From Methylotenera sp. (GTDB lineage Bacteria > Pseudomonadota > Gammaproteobacteria > Burkholderiales > Methylophilaceae), in NCBI GenBank assembly GCA_017880905.1, contig JADGRO010000025.1, forward strand, positions 1 to 40,716: a stretch of 40,716 nucleotides of DNA, in the 5' to 3' direction. The translations under genes and the position numbers were made by a program. Below the pieces are notes generated by a model. It saw nothing but the letters and a program-made list of their open reading frames with translations. It was not told the DNA's origin and did not search any database. Numbering within the stretch: position 1 is the first letter of the stretch; each line of letters begins with the position of its first letter. Below, piece after piece: positions 29,353 to 38,082 of the stretch.

Positions 29353-30662
29353 AATTTTTAGGCATTGGCGAATATTGTGATTTAGGTGCACTGTATTTGC
29401 GCTTGGGCGGTGCTGGGCATGAAATTAAAGTTTATGTAGAAAATCCAATTTATCATGATGTATATGCTGGCATGCTAACTTTTACACCAGACTGGCGCAG
29501 CGAATTAGAATGGATTCGCCAAGCAGGGCAAGATGGTATTATTTTATTCGAATCAGCAAGCAAAGGCAGTATCCAAGACGCGTTACGCCAGGACGGCTAT
29601 CAGGTTATTGGCGGTAGTGGCTTTGGCGATATGCTGGAAAGTAATCGTGAATTTGGTCAACAAATTCTACTAGAAATAGGTATGCCAATTGCCAACACAC
29701 ACCACTTTAACGATTTCGATAAAGCAATTGAACTAATTTATAAAACCAACAAACGTTATGTTTATAAAAGTAATGGTACCAACAGCGACCGTACGCGCAA
29801 CTATGTTGGTATGGCTGAAGATGGGTCTGATCTCATTACGCTTTTAAAACATTACAAAAGCCAAATGACGGCAGAAACTGATGTCATCGATTTCATATTA
29901 ATGGACTATATCAGCGGAATTGAGGTTGGCGTGGGCGCCTATTTTAATGGTGAGCATTTTCTGCAACCTGCTTGTTTAGACTGGGAACATAAACACTTTT
30001 TTCCTGCCAATTTGGGTGAACTTACGGGTGAAATGGGCACTGTGGTCACTTATCGTGGGGCTGAGATAATTTTTCAACGTAGTTTGCTGCGTTTGGAAAG
30101 TAAGCTAAAAGAAAGTGGCTATTGCGGCTACATTAACCTTAATATGATAGCCAATGCAGAAGGGCTTTGGCCGCTGGAGTTTAGCAGTCGATTTGGCTAC
30201 CCCGGCTATTGCATCTGCGCGTCCTTGCAACAAGACTCATGGGAGTCGTTATTCAAACGCATGCTCAAAAAATCATCTTTATATGTTGCCACTGATTCTG
30301 GTTTTGCAGTTGGTGTTGTGTTAAACGTGCCACCATTTCCATATAGCTATGGCTATGAATTACTTTCTAAAGGCTTGCCTATTTTGTTTCAGCCATCAAT
30401 CATAAACAGTAATCAACAAAATTTACATTTTAACGAAGTGGCAAAGCAAGATGATTGCATAGTGACTAGTGGCGTAACTGGCAATGTGGCAACTGCCGTC
30501 GGTGTTGGGGATACAATTGAGGCGGCACGGCACCAAGCTTATGATTTGGCTGAAAAAATAATATTACCTAACATTCGCTATCGAAAAGATATTGGGGCTG
30601 CCCTTGTAGCTGGTGATTTGCAGCAGTTGATTGATTGGGGATACTTAAATACATCCATTTAA
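29349..30662 (+). CDS. PurD-like ATP-grasp ligase (not housekeeping purD)
   Basis: This 437-residue protein is organised like phosphoribosylamine-glycine ligase. It has an N-terminal Rossmann-like domain (KFLGIGEYCDLGALYLRLGGAGH), a central ATP-grasp fold (RYVYKSNGTNSD, DFILMDYISGIEVGVGAYF, GYINLNMIANAEGLWPLEFSSRFG) and a C-terminal barrel ending GVGDTIEAARHQAYDLAEK and IRYRKDIG. The metal-binding region NLNMI...LEFSSRFG differs from the E-x-N-x-R-x-G-D-P-E of true PurD, indicating another carboxylate-amine substrate pair. It is translationally coupled to the methyltransferase. The family forms amide bonds through acyl-phosphate intermediates; the product here is unknown. Confidence 0.85.
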   Translation: MKFLGIGEYCDLGALYLRLGGAGHEIKVYVENPIYHDVYAGMLTFTPDWRSELEWIRQAGQDGIILFESASKGSIQDALRQDGYQVIGGSGFGDMLESNREFGQQILLEIGMPIANTHHFNDFDKAIELIYKTNKRYVYKSNGTNSDRTRNYVGMAEDGSDLITLLKHYKSQMTAETDVIDFILMDYISGIEVGVGAYFNGEHFLQPACLDWEHKHFFPANLGELTGEMGTVVTYRGAEIIFQRSLLRLESKLKESGYCGYINLNMIANAEGLWPLEFSSRFGYPGYCICASLQQDSWESLFKRMLKKSSLYVATDSGFAVGVVLNVPPFPYSYGYELLSKGLPILFQPSIINSNQQNLHFNEVAKQDDCIVTSGVTGNVATAVGVGDTIEAARHQAYDLAEKIILPNIRYRKDIGAALVAGDLQQLIDWGYLNTSI

Positions 30663-30670
30663 AACTTAGC

Positions 30671-31606
30671 CTAATGCAGATTAGCCTGCATGCCAAAAAC
30701 CATTCTATATTTTTCATAACTTCTTACACCACAACACAGGCGCATTAATGCACCTTCGGCAATCGGTTTGGCAGTTTGTGGGTTTGATTTCACCAAAGAA
30801 TATATTACCTCCCTGTTCCACGCTTCAGAATGTTTAATATCTAAGGTAGCATGCAGCTGAAAGTATTTCCTTGCTTCAAAATCTACATTTAAACGTTTTA
30901 ACCCTTCATTCACATAACCTACTCTGGTAGGCGCAGTCATTTCTACCGCGCCTAATGCACCAATCGATTGATAGGCATATCGACGGTTTATGGCCAATGC
31001 CAACATTAAATTAGCCAAGGCTAGCGATTCCCAAACCGTATCTTCAATAGAGGGTGCTAAGTTCAAGTCTTTTACAGTGCTCTCCAACATTAAGCCGTGC
31101 ATAGAGTTTTGATGGCCGCGGCCCATTTCGTCCCAATAGTTGCGTGCCATCTCTAACTTCGCTTTTGTAGGTAACTTAACTTGAGTCATCGCCACTAAGT
31201 CATCAAAACCAGCTTCACCTGCTGCTTCTTGCTGCAAAAACCACCGCATTTGCTGCATATTAGCTTGTGTGGCTAACCAAGGAAAAAGCGCATCGCCTTG
31301 GCCGGGTGCTTCTGTTTTTAGGTTGCTAAACCATTTCATAAACGCTTCCGGCTCTTGAGGCATATGCACTAAATATTGCTGAACCTGCTGTCTTTCATTT
31401 TCAACAAAATTACCTTCTTTAACTAACATATGCGCATTTTGCAGGGTTTTTATTGCCCAGTTATCATCAATAAAGTTCGGCGTTAATCGATACTGATTAA
31501 AATGCGATAACTGCAGATGTAACTTTCTAGTCAATGTAATCTCTGTGTAAGCATTGGCTTTGCTTGATGGCATATTATTGAGTGGGATTAATGTAGTTTC
31601 CAGCAT
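30671..31606 (-). CDS. Heme-oxygenase-like di-iron oxidase (iron-containing redox enzyme family)
   Basis: This 311-residue all-helical protein has plausible metal ligands in the order expected for heme-oxygenase-like di-iron oxidases. They are E127 or E131 (LQQEAAGEAG), E160 and H165/H170 (YWDEMGRGHQNSMH), E222 (GALGAVEM), and the H-x3-D-x2-H helix H252, D256, H259 (LHATLDIKH). Characterised relatives activate O2 for N-oxygenation, C-C cleavage or amino-acid fragmentation. The reaction here is unknown. It converges on the ATP-grasp gene with only 8 bp between stops and follows the CsbD-like gene by 54 bp on its own strand, with AAGGA before the ATG. It may act on the same metabolite as the methyltransferase/ATP-grasp pair, but the opposite orientation weakens that. 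Confidence 0.85.
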   Translation of the reverse strand: MLETTLIPLNNMPSSKANAYTEITLTRKLHLQLSHFNQYRLTPNFIDDNWAIKTLQNAHMLVKEGNFVENERQQVQQYLVHMPQEPEAFMKWFSNLKTEAPGQGDALFPWLATQANMQQMRWFLQQEAAGEAGFDDLVAMTQVKLPTKAKLEMARNYWDEMGRGHQNSMHGLMLESTVKDLNLAPSIEDTVWESLALANLMLALAINRRYAYQSIGALGAVEMTAPTRVGYVNEGLKRLNVDFEARKYFQLHATLDIKHSEAWNREVIYSLVKSNPQTAKPIAEGALMRLCCGVRSYEKYRMVFGMQANLH

Positions 31607-31660
31607 GTTTTTCCTTTACTAATTCGTATTAAAACAAGCACTTAATAATTTAAGTTTGAT

Positions 31661-31933
31661 CTAATCTTTTTTCTTGATGGGGGGGGGTTCATCCTTTGCA
31701 TGTGCAGGCACATCCAAGCCATCAGGCATAGGGTTAAGATTTTGCTTACCCGAGTCGTCTATTTGGTCAGATTCGCCGTTACCAGGCATGCCCACGCCAT
31801 CACCAGGGCCACCGCTGTTATTACTAACATCACCGCTACCATCTTCTAAATCATCATCAGCAAATTTAGCCCATTGTTGTTGTATATTGCCTTTTAATTT
31901 TTCCCATCTGTCTTCAATTTGATTCCAATGCAT
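31661..31933 (-). CDS. CsbD-like stress protein with acidic Gly-rich tail
   Basis: Residues 1-29 (MHWNQIEDRWEKLKGNIQQQ and WAKFADDDLED) match the first half of CsbD/UPF0337 proteins, small soluble proteins often induced by general stress. The usual second helix is absent. It is replaced by a low-complexity stretch rich in Gly, Asp, Asn and Pro (residues 30-90), so the total of 90 residues is longer than the typical 60-70. The end (EPPPIKKKD) is encoded across a run of nine identical bases (31679-31687), a slippage-prone tract. AAGGA lies 8 bases before the ATG. It is upstream of the di-iron oxidase gene on the same strand. Confidence 0.75.
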   Translation of the reverse strand: MHWNQIEDRWEKLKGNIQQQWAKFADDDLEDGSGDVSNNSGGPGDGVGMPGNGESDQIDDSGKQNLNPMPDGLDVPAHAKDEPPPIKKKD

Positions 31934-32560
31934 AACAAAATCCTTTCAATAAATATCAAGTTAAACACTATTTGCATAAAAGTCTTTTCTATTTGCTAAG
32001 AAAAGTTTGGTACAAAGCGCATACATTGCACATGGCTAAGATTAAGTTTATTGATGCTGCTTGTCCGTGTGATAACGCACTTAATAGAAGTATTTTTACT
32101 TACAATCACAATGAATAAGGTGCTTAGAATAATTGATGCGTATGTACGCAGACCTACGGATTAATTAAGTTGAATACATTACTTTACGGCAGGAATTTTA
32201 TGTGAAACCACCTTAAAACTCCCATGCAAAACGCCCAATCAATACGTACTCATCTAGATCATGCTTTACTAATGCATGTTTTGTTTTAATTGGCATTTAT
32301 AATCTATGGATAAAGCTACGAATAAAGCTACAAGAAAATGGAACATCATTGCTACAATTATTGCAGCAATAGACAACAAAGCGAAACGGCTCAAGCCACA
32401 ATCCGAGTGGATCAAAGTTGAGATCCCTGCTTTTATCGAAGCGGCCACTTTTGAGGATGCACGCATCCGCCGTGCGGAGCGTGCTCCCGAATAGGTGGGA
32501 CTTCCTGCTAGCCCTGTTAGTCGCATGGCCATAGCTTTAAATACAGCCGCTTGCAGAGCA
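31934..32560. other. Intergenic region with no supported gene
   Basis: It must contain the CsbD-like gene promoter on the minus strand, which I could not place confidently. Short overlapping frames on both strands at 32269-32532 (87 residues minus, 62 residues plus) show no recognised family and look like remnants or chance frames. The G/C content rises at about 32400-32520, unlike the flanking AT-rich sequence, suggesting a decayed coding fragment. Confidence 0.5.
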
Positions 32561-33211
32561 TTATTTCTTTAGCATTTTAGTGAGTATTAACCATACGTTT
32601 CCTAGCAATTTGGCCTGCGCCGCTGCCGTTGGGTGTAAGCCGTCTGCTTGAATTAAATCTGGGTTGCCAGCCACACCTTCTAAAAAAAATGGCACTAGTT
32701 GTATGCTGTGTTTTTTTGCTAGGTTTTGGAAGTTTTCGCTAAATTGGCGGCTATATTTTAAGCCGTAATTGGGTGGAATTTTCATGCCAAGTAGTAACAC
32801 TTTGGCGTTGGTTTTTTTGGCTTGTTGAATCATCGCCTCTAAATTGTTGCTAGTTTCAACCGCGCTTAAACCACGCAAGCCATCGTTGGCCCCTAGCTCA
32901 ATAATGACAATGCTTGGCTTTTGCGTTTTCAGCATGTCGGAAATTCGGCTTAAGCCGCCGCTGGTGGTTTCGCCGCTAATGCTGGCGTTAATCACTTGGT
33001 AATTAAGTTTTTGTTGTGTTAGGCGCTGTTGTAATAATGCCACCCAGCCCTCATGTTGTGGTATGCCGTATGCCGCAGATAAGCTATCGCCAAATACGAC
33101 AATGGTTTGCGGACTGGTTTGTTTAGCATTGACGGGTAGTGCAACCAAAGTGCTTACAATAAGACTAACTGCAGTAAAAACATTAAACAATAAATTAAAA
33201 CGAGAACGCAT
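32561..33211 (-). CDS. tesA: Arylesterase / acyl-CoA thioesterase I, SGNH hydrolase
   Basis: This 216-residue periplasmic lipolytic enzyme has a signal peptide (about residues 1-29, ending VNA). The SGNH blocks follow: GDSLSAAYG with the nucleophile Ser (block I), a Gly in the SISGETTSGG region, GANDGLRG with the Asn (block III), and DGLHPTAAAQ with the Asp and His (block V). It hydrolyses acyl esters and thioesters. It is divergent from the ybbA-ybbP pair, the arrangement seen in E. coli and many proteobacteria. Its ATG and the ybbA ATG are only 2 bases apart, so each gene's upstream region lies inside the other. Confidence 0.92.
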   Translation of the reverse strand: MRSRFNLLFNVFTAVSLIVSTLVALPVNAKQTSPQTIVVFGDSLSAAYGIPQHEGWVALLQQRLTQQKLNYQVINASISGETTSGGLSRISDMLKTQKPSIVIIELGANDGLRGLSAVETSNNLEAMIQQAKKTNAKVLLLGMKIPPNYGLKYSRQFSENFQNLAKKHSIQLVPFFLEGVAGNPDLIQADGLHPTAAAQAKLLGNVWLILTKMLKK

Positions 33212-33213
33212 GT

Positions 33214-33960
33214 ATGTTACTTTCTGAATCCGAATCTGAATATAAGCTAAGCTTAACGCATCAGCCCAAAAAAAGTACGCTGATTAAAAATACTAGCGCT
33301 ATTTTAGTTACAAATTTAAGCAAGTACGTAGGTGAGGGTGCAAATAAAATTGAAATTTTAAATGGCTTGAATTTACAGGTTGCACAAGGTGAGAGTCTCG
33401 CCATCGTCGGGAGTTCAGGCTCTGGTAAATCCACCTTGCTGGCATTGCTGGCAGGGTTAGATGTCCCGACTAGCGGAGCGGTAGAAATTGGTGGCCAGCC
33501 ATTTAGCGCCTTGGATGAAGATGCCCGCGCCGCCATGCGTGGTGGACAGATGGGCTTCGTGTTTCAATCGTTTCAACTGTTGCCCACCATGACCGCGCTA
33601 GAAAACGTGATGCTACCAATGCAGTTAGCTAATAAAAAAGATGCCAAACAGCTGGCAATAGAGACGCTAGAAAAAGTGGGCTTGGCAGAACGTTTGCAAC
33701 ATTACCCCAAGCAACTGTCAGGTGGCGAGCAACAGCGGGTAGCCATAGCAAGAGCCTTCGCCCCACAACCCGCAATTTTGTTTGCAGATGAGCCAACGGG
33801 TAATTTGGATATTGCCACTGGTGAGCGAATTATTGAGTTACTGTTTAGCCTAAACCAAGCGGCCAATACCACGCTTATTTTGGTGACACACGACGTGCAA
33901 TTGGCGCAGCGTTGCGGACGTACTTTAACGTTACAACATGGTCAGTTGAGTGCGATATGA
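33214..33960 (+). CDS. ybbA: ABC transporter ATP-binding protein, YbbA/LolD type
   Basis: This 248-residue ATPase of the MacB/LolD group has Walker A GSSGSGKS (about residue 69), Q-loop FQSFQLLPTM, signature LSGGEQQRVA, Walker B ILFADEPTGNLD and switch VTHD. About 30 residues precede the first domain strand (ILVTNLSKYV). No later ATG, GTG or TTG start is available before the domain, so ATG 33214 is kept. It pairs with the FtsX-like permease whose start overlaps its stop (ATGA). The substrate is unknown, with lipid or thioester-related export suggested by linkage to tesA. Confidence 0.93.
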   Translation: MLLSESESEYKLSLTHQPKKSTLIKNTSAILVTNLSKYVGEGANKIEILNGLNLQVAQGESLAIVGSSGSGKSTLLALLAGLDVPTSGAVEIGGQPFSALDEDARAAMRGGQMGFVFQSFQLLPTMTALENVMLPMQLANKKDAKQLAIETLEKVGLAERLQHYPKQLSGGEQQRVAIARAFAPQPAILFADEPTGNLDIATGERIIELLFSLNQAANTTLILVTHDVQLAQRCGRTLTLQHGQLSAI

Positions 33961-36461
33961 TGTTAAACCTTAAGCTAGCATGGCAGCAATTGCGTTCGCA
34001 ATGGCAAGCGGGCGATTTGCGCGTACTGTTGCTGGCCTTAGTGCTGGCGGTTACTTCTATTACTGCTGTTAATTTTTTCACCAACCGCATTTCGGCACAC
34101 TTAAATAACCAAGGCGGTATGTTGTTGGGCGGCGATGCGGTAATTATTGCAGATCATGCTATTTCACAGAAATATAGCGCCGAGGCCAAACAGCATGGCC
34201 TGCAAGCCTCATCTACACTAGAGTTTGCGAGCATGGCAATAAACAGTGATAAAAATCAACTGGCCGAAATCAAAGCGATGGATGATAAGTTTCCATTGGT
34301 GGGCGATTTCGGCGTGCAGTTTTCGGCAGAAAAAACGGTGCGAAATGTACGTGCTAGACCTGCAAAGGGTGAGGTATGGATAGAGCCGCGTTTAGCCAAT
34401 GCGCTAAAATTAAAGCTGGGTGACCAACTAGAGCTGGGTGCCATTAAACTTAAAGTAGCTGGCATTTTATTACGCGAGCCTTCGCGCGGTGGTGATATGT
34501 TTAGCTTTGCGCCACGCGTGATGATGCATATGTATGATGTGCCTGCAACTCAGCTGATTCAATTTGGCAGCCGCGTCAAATATCAATTAGTACTGGCGGG
34601 CGATGCTGAAAAGCTTAAACAGTTCATTGGCAAAATGACGCCAAAATTACAACGTGGCGAGCGTATTGAAGACGTAAAAACAGCTCGACCAGAGATAAGA
34701 AGTGCACTAGATAAAGCTGAAACTTTTCTCGGTTTAAGTGCAATGGTAAGCGTGGTGTTGGCGATTGTGGCCATGTTGCTTGCCAGCGCGCCATTTGTAG
34801 CGCGCAGCCAAGAAACGGCAGCTTTATTACGCTGCTTTGGTGCAAGTAAAGCCAATATTGAAAATATCATGCTGATTCAAACAGCGCTGTTGGCCGCGAT
34901 TGGCGGCCTTGCTGGCTGCTTGCTTGGCTACTTGGTGCAATTTGGCTTAGCACATTTTGCAGGAAAGTTATTTCTAGAAAACTTGCCAGCACCCAATTTA
35001 ACACCCATTGCAGTGGGTCTGCTATTAAGCTTTGCCATTCTATTTGCCATCATGTTGCCGCATATTCGTGCGCTAAAAAATATCCCGACTATTCAAATTT
35101 TGCGACGGAATTTTGTACTAAACCCCAGCAGGCTTTGGCTGAATTACTTGCCCGTGATTACTGTGATTACGCTGCTGATTTTTTTATTAGCCAAAACATT
35201 TACATTGGCGTTGGCATTTTTGGCGGGAATTTTCGTTATCTGCTTAGTCGCTGGTGTTCTAGCCTATTGCTTGGCGTTAGTGCTGCATCGCGCTAGTCAA
35301 AGCAAAGCTATAAGCAACACTATCGGCTTGGGTATGGATAATTTAAAACGAAGACTAGGCTTGTCAATTGCTCAAATTATCGGCTTTAGTTTGGGTGCTA
35401 TGGTGTTAATGTTGCTGGTGATTATTAAAACAGATTTAATGCAATCCTGGCAATCGTCTTTACCAGTGGATGCGCCAAACAGATTTATTATTAATATTCA
35501 ACAAAATCAAGTTGCACCAGTTAAAACACTTATCCGACAATTGGATGTTAACCAAGCGAGTCCGCAAGTGTTTGCCATGATACGCGGCAGGCTGGTAGAA
35601 AAAAATGGTCAGCCAATTAGTGCTGAGATGTTCACAGACGAACGTGCAAAACGCTTGGTGTCGCGAGAGTTTAATTTGTCATCAACCGCTGTGATGCAAG
35701 CTGATAACAAGTTGCTGCAAGGCCGCTGGTGGCGCGCCGATGAAGCCGCTGCACCGCTATTATCTTTAGAACAAGGCATCGCAACAACGCTGAACATTAA
35801 GCTGGGCGATACGCTAACTTACGACATCGCTGGCAGTAAAATTACGCTGACTGTGACCAGCCTCCGCAAAGTTGAGTGGGATAGTATGCGGGCTAACTTT
35901 TTTGCAGTGACGCCACCTGAAACTTTGGCTAAATTCAGTGCCAGCTACATGACGGCATTTTATTTGCCTAAGAGTCAAGATGATGTGCTTAACAGCATGC
36001 TGCAACAGTTTCCTAATTTTACCGTGATTGATGTTGCTAGCATGATGAACCAAGTGCGCGATATTATGAGCAAGCTGTCTATTGCGGTAAGCTTTGTATT
36101 TGGTTTTTGTGTACTGGCTGGCGTTGTTGTGCTCTATGCCGCGCTGGTGGCTACACGTAGCGCGCGTTTGCAAGAAGCTAGCTTGCTGCGTGCATTTGGC
36201 GCATCGCGCAAGCAAGTGTCGCTGATGATGCTCACTGAATTTGTGAGTATTGCTGTAGTGGCCTCTATTGTCGCCGTGTTGGTCGCTAGCGGATTAAGTT
36301 ATTATCTAAGCCGCTTTGTGTTAGATATTCCGTACCAATTTAACTTCCTATTAGCGCTTAGTGTGCTTGCAATAGCACTGGTGTTAATCCCGCTTGCTGC
36401 ATGGCTAGTCATTCGCGGCTACTTAAATGTGGCGCCAAAACAGTTGCTAAACAGCATTTAA
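33957..36461 (+). CDS. ybbP: FtsX/MacB-like ABC transporter permease, YbbP type
   Basis: This 834-residue inner-membrane protein starts MMLNLKLAWQQLRSQWQAGD. TM1 is at about residues 22-42, a large periplasmic domain follows, and then there are two FtsX permease units. The first includes GLSAMVSVVLAIVAMLLASAPFVARSQETAALLRCFGAS; the second includes ATRSARLQEASLLRAFGAS. About ten membrane segments are visible. The ATG at 33957 overlaps the ybbA TGA; a second ATG follows directly at 33960. A frame to 33912 lies within ybbA and is not used. Confidence 0.92.
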   Translation: MMLNLKLAWQQLRSQWQAGDLRVLLLALVLAVTSITAVNFFTNRISAHLNNQGGMLLGGDAVIIADHAISQKYSAEAKQHGLQASSTLEFASMAINSDKNQLAEIKAMDDKFPLVGDFGVQFSAEKTVRNVRARPAKGEVWIEPRLANALKLKLGDQLELGAIKLKVAGILLREPSRGGDMFSFAPRVMMHMYDVPATQLIQFGSRVKYQLVLAGDAEKLKQFIGKMTPKLQRGERIEDVKTARPEIRSALDKAETFLGLSAMVSVVLAIVAMLLASAPFVARSQETAALLRCFGASKANIENIMLIQTALLAAIGGLAGCLLGYLVQFGLAHFAGKLFLENLPAPNLTPIAVGLLLSFAILFAIMLPHIRALKNIPTIQILRRNFVLNPSRLWLNYLPVITVITLLIFLLAKTFTLALAFLAGIFVICLVAGVLAYCLALVLHRASQSKAISNTIGLGMDNLKRRLGLSIAQIIGFSLGAMVLMLLVIIKTDLMQSWQSSLPVDAPNRFIINIQQNQVAPVKTLIRQLDVNQASPQVFAMIRGRLVEKNGQPISAEMFTDERAKRLVSREFNLSSTAVMQADNKLLQGRWWRADEAAAPLLSLEQGIATTLNIKLGDTLTYDIAGSKITLTVTSLRKVEWDSMRANFFAVTPPETLAKFSASYMTAFYLPKSQDDVLNSMLQQFPNFTVIDVASMMNQVRDIMSKLSIAVSFVFGFCVLAGVVVLYAALVATRSARLQEASLLRAFGASRKQVSLMMLTEFVSIAVVASIVAVLVASGLSYYLSRFVLDIPYQFNFLLALSVLAIALVLIPLAAWLVIRGYLNVAPKQLLNSI

Positions 36462-36967
36462 TCAACATTAAATGAGGGCGAGGTTACACGTTCTACCCAA
36501 TCTTCATTTAGTAGCAAATCTTGTAAAGCTGATCAGCCAGCGTCAGGTATTGGTGGTGGATTCAACTAATCAACGCAACACTTTAATCTTCTAGTATTAA
36601 ATAATACGCTCTACTTAATCAATTTTTAATAATAGTAAAAAGATATTATTTCTCTATAGGCATTATTCAACTCATCAAGTGACAGAGTTTCCTAACACTT
36701 AATGCAAATAGAGGATTATATGCTTAGCAGCAGAAATATTTTCGGGTGGGACTTACTGCCAATACTGCCCCGCGCTTCATTAGTGGTTTGCATTTTGACA
36801 CAGTCTCGGTCGATTTTTGACCCATGTCTTTTAAATTAGGCCACTCCAAAGCTGACATTCATTAACAATGATGTGCAGACTGAAAAGTCTATACAGGCGC
36901 TAAATTAAGGGAATTGATTTGTCACAACCTAAAAATAAGTTTTGAAGTGCTTTATAGGTTTATTTAA
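36462..36967. other. Intergenic region; only a 39-codon frame and a repeated motif
   Basis: A + strand frame 36720-36839 (MLSSRNIFGWDLLPILPRAS...) has AGGA upstream but no family resemblance, so it is weakly supported. One copy of the recurrent CCAAAGCTGACATTCA motif lies at 36846-36861. No terminator was recognised after the permease gene. Confidence 0.5.
36846..36861 (+). repeat. Recurrent 16-20 bp motif, copy 1
   Basis: CCAAAGCTGACATTCA matches 39170-39185 exactly over 16 bases. The 5' flank (ACT) departs from the CGAC of the other copies. Confidence 0.5.
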
Positions 36968-37294
36968 CTAAGCTTGCCAAACGCCAAAGCCCGCACTTCG
37001 CAAATCAATACCAATCTCGACTTCCATTTTACTAGCTTCATCGTAGGTCATTGGATTAAAACCTTCATAAAGATCAGGTAGAAGTCGCAATCCATATTGC
37101 TTGACGAATCGGTTAGATTGAATTCCTGCTTTATGTTTATCAAACCGCACATCAGGATCTAAACCCGTCATGCCTACATATACGCAGGGCTTTCCAGTAA
37201 CGTAATTAGGATTGCACTTCTTGAACTTACCTTCAAAAAGCACGTCCTTTGATAACTCAATGACATAAACGTTATGATGTTTGCGGCGAAGCAT
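36968..37294 (-). CDS. GIY-YIG-like nuclease-superfamily protein (small)
   Basis: This 108-residue protein begins with NVYVIELSKDVLF and has CVYVGMTGLDPDVRFDKHKAG, which corresponds to the GIY...YIG strands (VYVIEL / VYVGMTG) followed by the conserved Arg on the next helix (R in DVRFDKHK). A Glu in EASKMEVEIGIDLR could serve as metal ligand. This resembles a divergent GIY-YIG fold of the kind found in small standalone proteins; nuclease activity is inferred only. Together with the neighbouring membrane protein and VF530 remnant it forms a minus-strand group of small accessory genes. Confidence 0.65.
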   Translation of the reverse strand: MLRRKHHNVYVIELSKDVLFEGKFKKCNPNYVTGKPCVYVGMTGLDPDVRFDKHKAGIQSNRFVKQYGLRLLPDLYEGFNPMTYDEASKMEVEIGIDLRSAGFGVWQA

Positions 37295-37325
37295 GTGCTA
37301 ATTATTACTTAGTGATGCAATGTAA

Positions 37326-37613
37326 TTAATTAAAGCCGATCAATAGCTTAGCAATTTTCACTGGATCGCCACTCTTAACAATTTCGGAAAGGGATGGATC
37401 ATTCTTATGCAATTCAGCCTCATCACCTAATTTATCAATAGCCCAACCAGCACCCAATGAAATGATTGTTGCTACAACCATCACAACAAGTGAACGTGAG
37501 CGGGTGCTACCTAGTTCTTGTGAGTCGAAAATACGGTTTAAACCATAAGCTACTAAAGAGAAGACGATAGTTGATATTAAAAAGTTCAGCATATTTTTAT
37601 ATATCCATTTCAT
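37326..37613 (-). CDS. Small hypothetical membrane protein
   Basis: This protein of 95 residues (or 88 from Met8 at 37592) has two predicted membrane helices, at about residues 9-29 ([20 protein letters not shown]) and 43-60 ([18 protein letters not shown]). A short soluble tail follows ([23 protein letters not shown]). I do not recognise a family. Its first codons overlap the 3' end of the frameshifted VF530 gene, and it lies 31 bp upstream of the GIY-YIG-like gene, so the three may have been one transcription unit. Small two-helix proteins of unknown function are common in integron cassettes, but no attC was found beside it. Confidence 0.6.
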   Translation of the reverse strand: MKWIYKNMLNFLISTIVFSLVAYGLNRIFDSQELGSTRSRSLVVMVVATIISLGAGWAIDKLGDEAELHKNDPSLSEIVKSGDPVKIAKLLIGFN

Positions 37614-37859
37614 TAACGTTGGGTTGATCGATGTCTTTCAACATAAAAAGATAAAGGCCTTCCACTTTATCGCGTGCCCATGGAGTTTTACGTAAAAATT
37701 TTAGGCTTGAAGCAATGCTAGGTTCATTTATGAAACAGCGCACAGGCATGCGATAGGCTAACTCAGCCCAACCATAATAATCAACTAAACAGTGACTAAT
37801 GCCTCTAGCATGATGCCATGCAAAGGGTTATTGTGTTGCTTTTGTAGTGCGGTGGACAT
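37597..37859 (-). pseudogene. VF530-family DNA-binding protein, frameshifted
   Basis: ATG 37859 opens a frame reading [14 protein letters not shown] and then a TAG. Shifting frame at that point restores [40 protein letters not shown] and [10 protein letters not shown], the body and C-terminus of VF530 proteins (small domain of about 75 residues reported to bind DNA). A single missing base in the codon before TTA-GTT-GAT explains the break (GTN reduced to GT). The frame ends at TAA 37599-37597, overlapping the next gene. It is either a recent pseudogene or a sequencing error; the rest of the sequence is intact. Confidence 0.8.
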
Positions 37860-37932
37860 GGACTTTAGCAAAGATTAATTATCTGATTTCCATATGGAGC
37901 TTAAGCCCTAGTGCCAGTCAGCATTTAAATTG

Positions 37933-37960
37933 AAAAAGCCCAACATCGCTGCAGGGCTTT
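37933..37960 (-). terminator. Rho-independent terminator downstream of the CFA-type gene
   Basis: On the minus strand AAAGCCC and GGGCTTT pair around a 12-base loop and run into TTTTTC. It would terminate transcription coming from 38083-38958. Confidence 0.65.
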
Positions 37961-37966
37961 AATTAT

Positions 37967-38015
37967 TTGGCTCACCAAAGCAGACAAACTGAGAACTGGA
38001 TTATATCAATTTTAA
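37967..38015 (+). repeat. 50-bp direct repeat, copy A
   Basis: Starts TTGGCTCACCAAAGCAGACA and continues through ACTGAGAACTGG and ATTATATCAATTTTAAT. It matches copy B (40486-40536) with only two or three differences and one single-base gap. The pair flanks 2.5 kb. Confidence 0.8.
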
Positions 38016-38050
38016 TCATTTAGACATTACACAACTAGAATGACGGCTAC

Positions 38051-38070
38051 CGACCCATTGCAGACATTGA
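38051..38070 (+). repeat. Recurrent 20-bp motif, copy 2
   Basis: CGACCCATTGCAGACATTGA, with four differences from copy 3 (39166-39185). It lies just outside the 3' end of the CFA-type gene. Confidence 0.45.
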
Positions 38071-38082
38071 AAGCTGCCAATA

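Noticed and set aside
32269-32532. Overlapping frames on both strands (87 and 62 residues) as genes
   Set aside because: No recognisable family, no convincing ribosome-binding sites, and mutual overlap; kept only as a possible decayed fragment.
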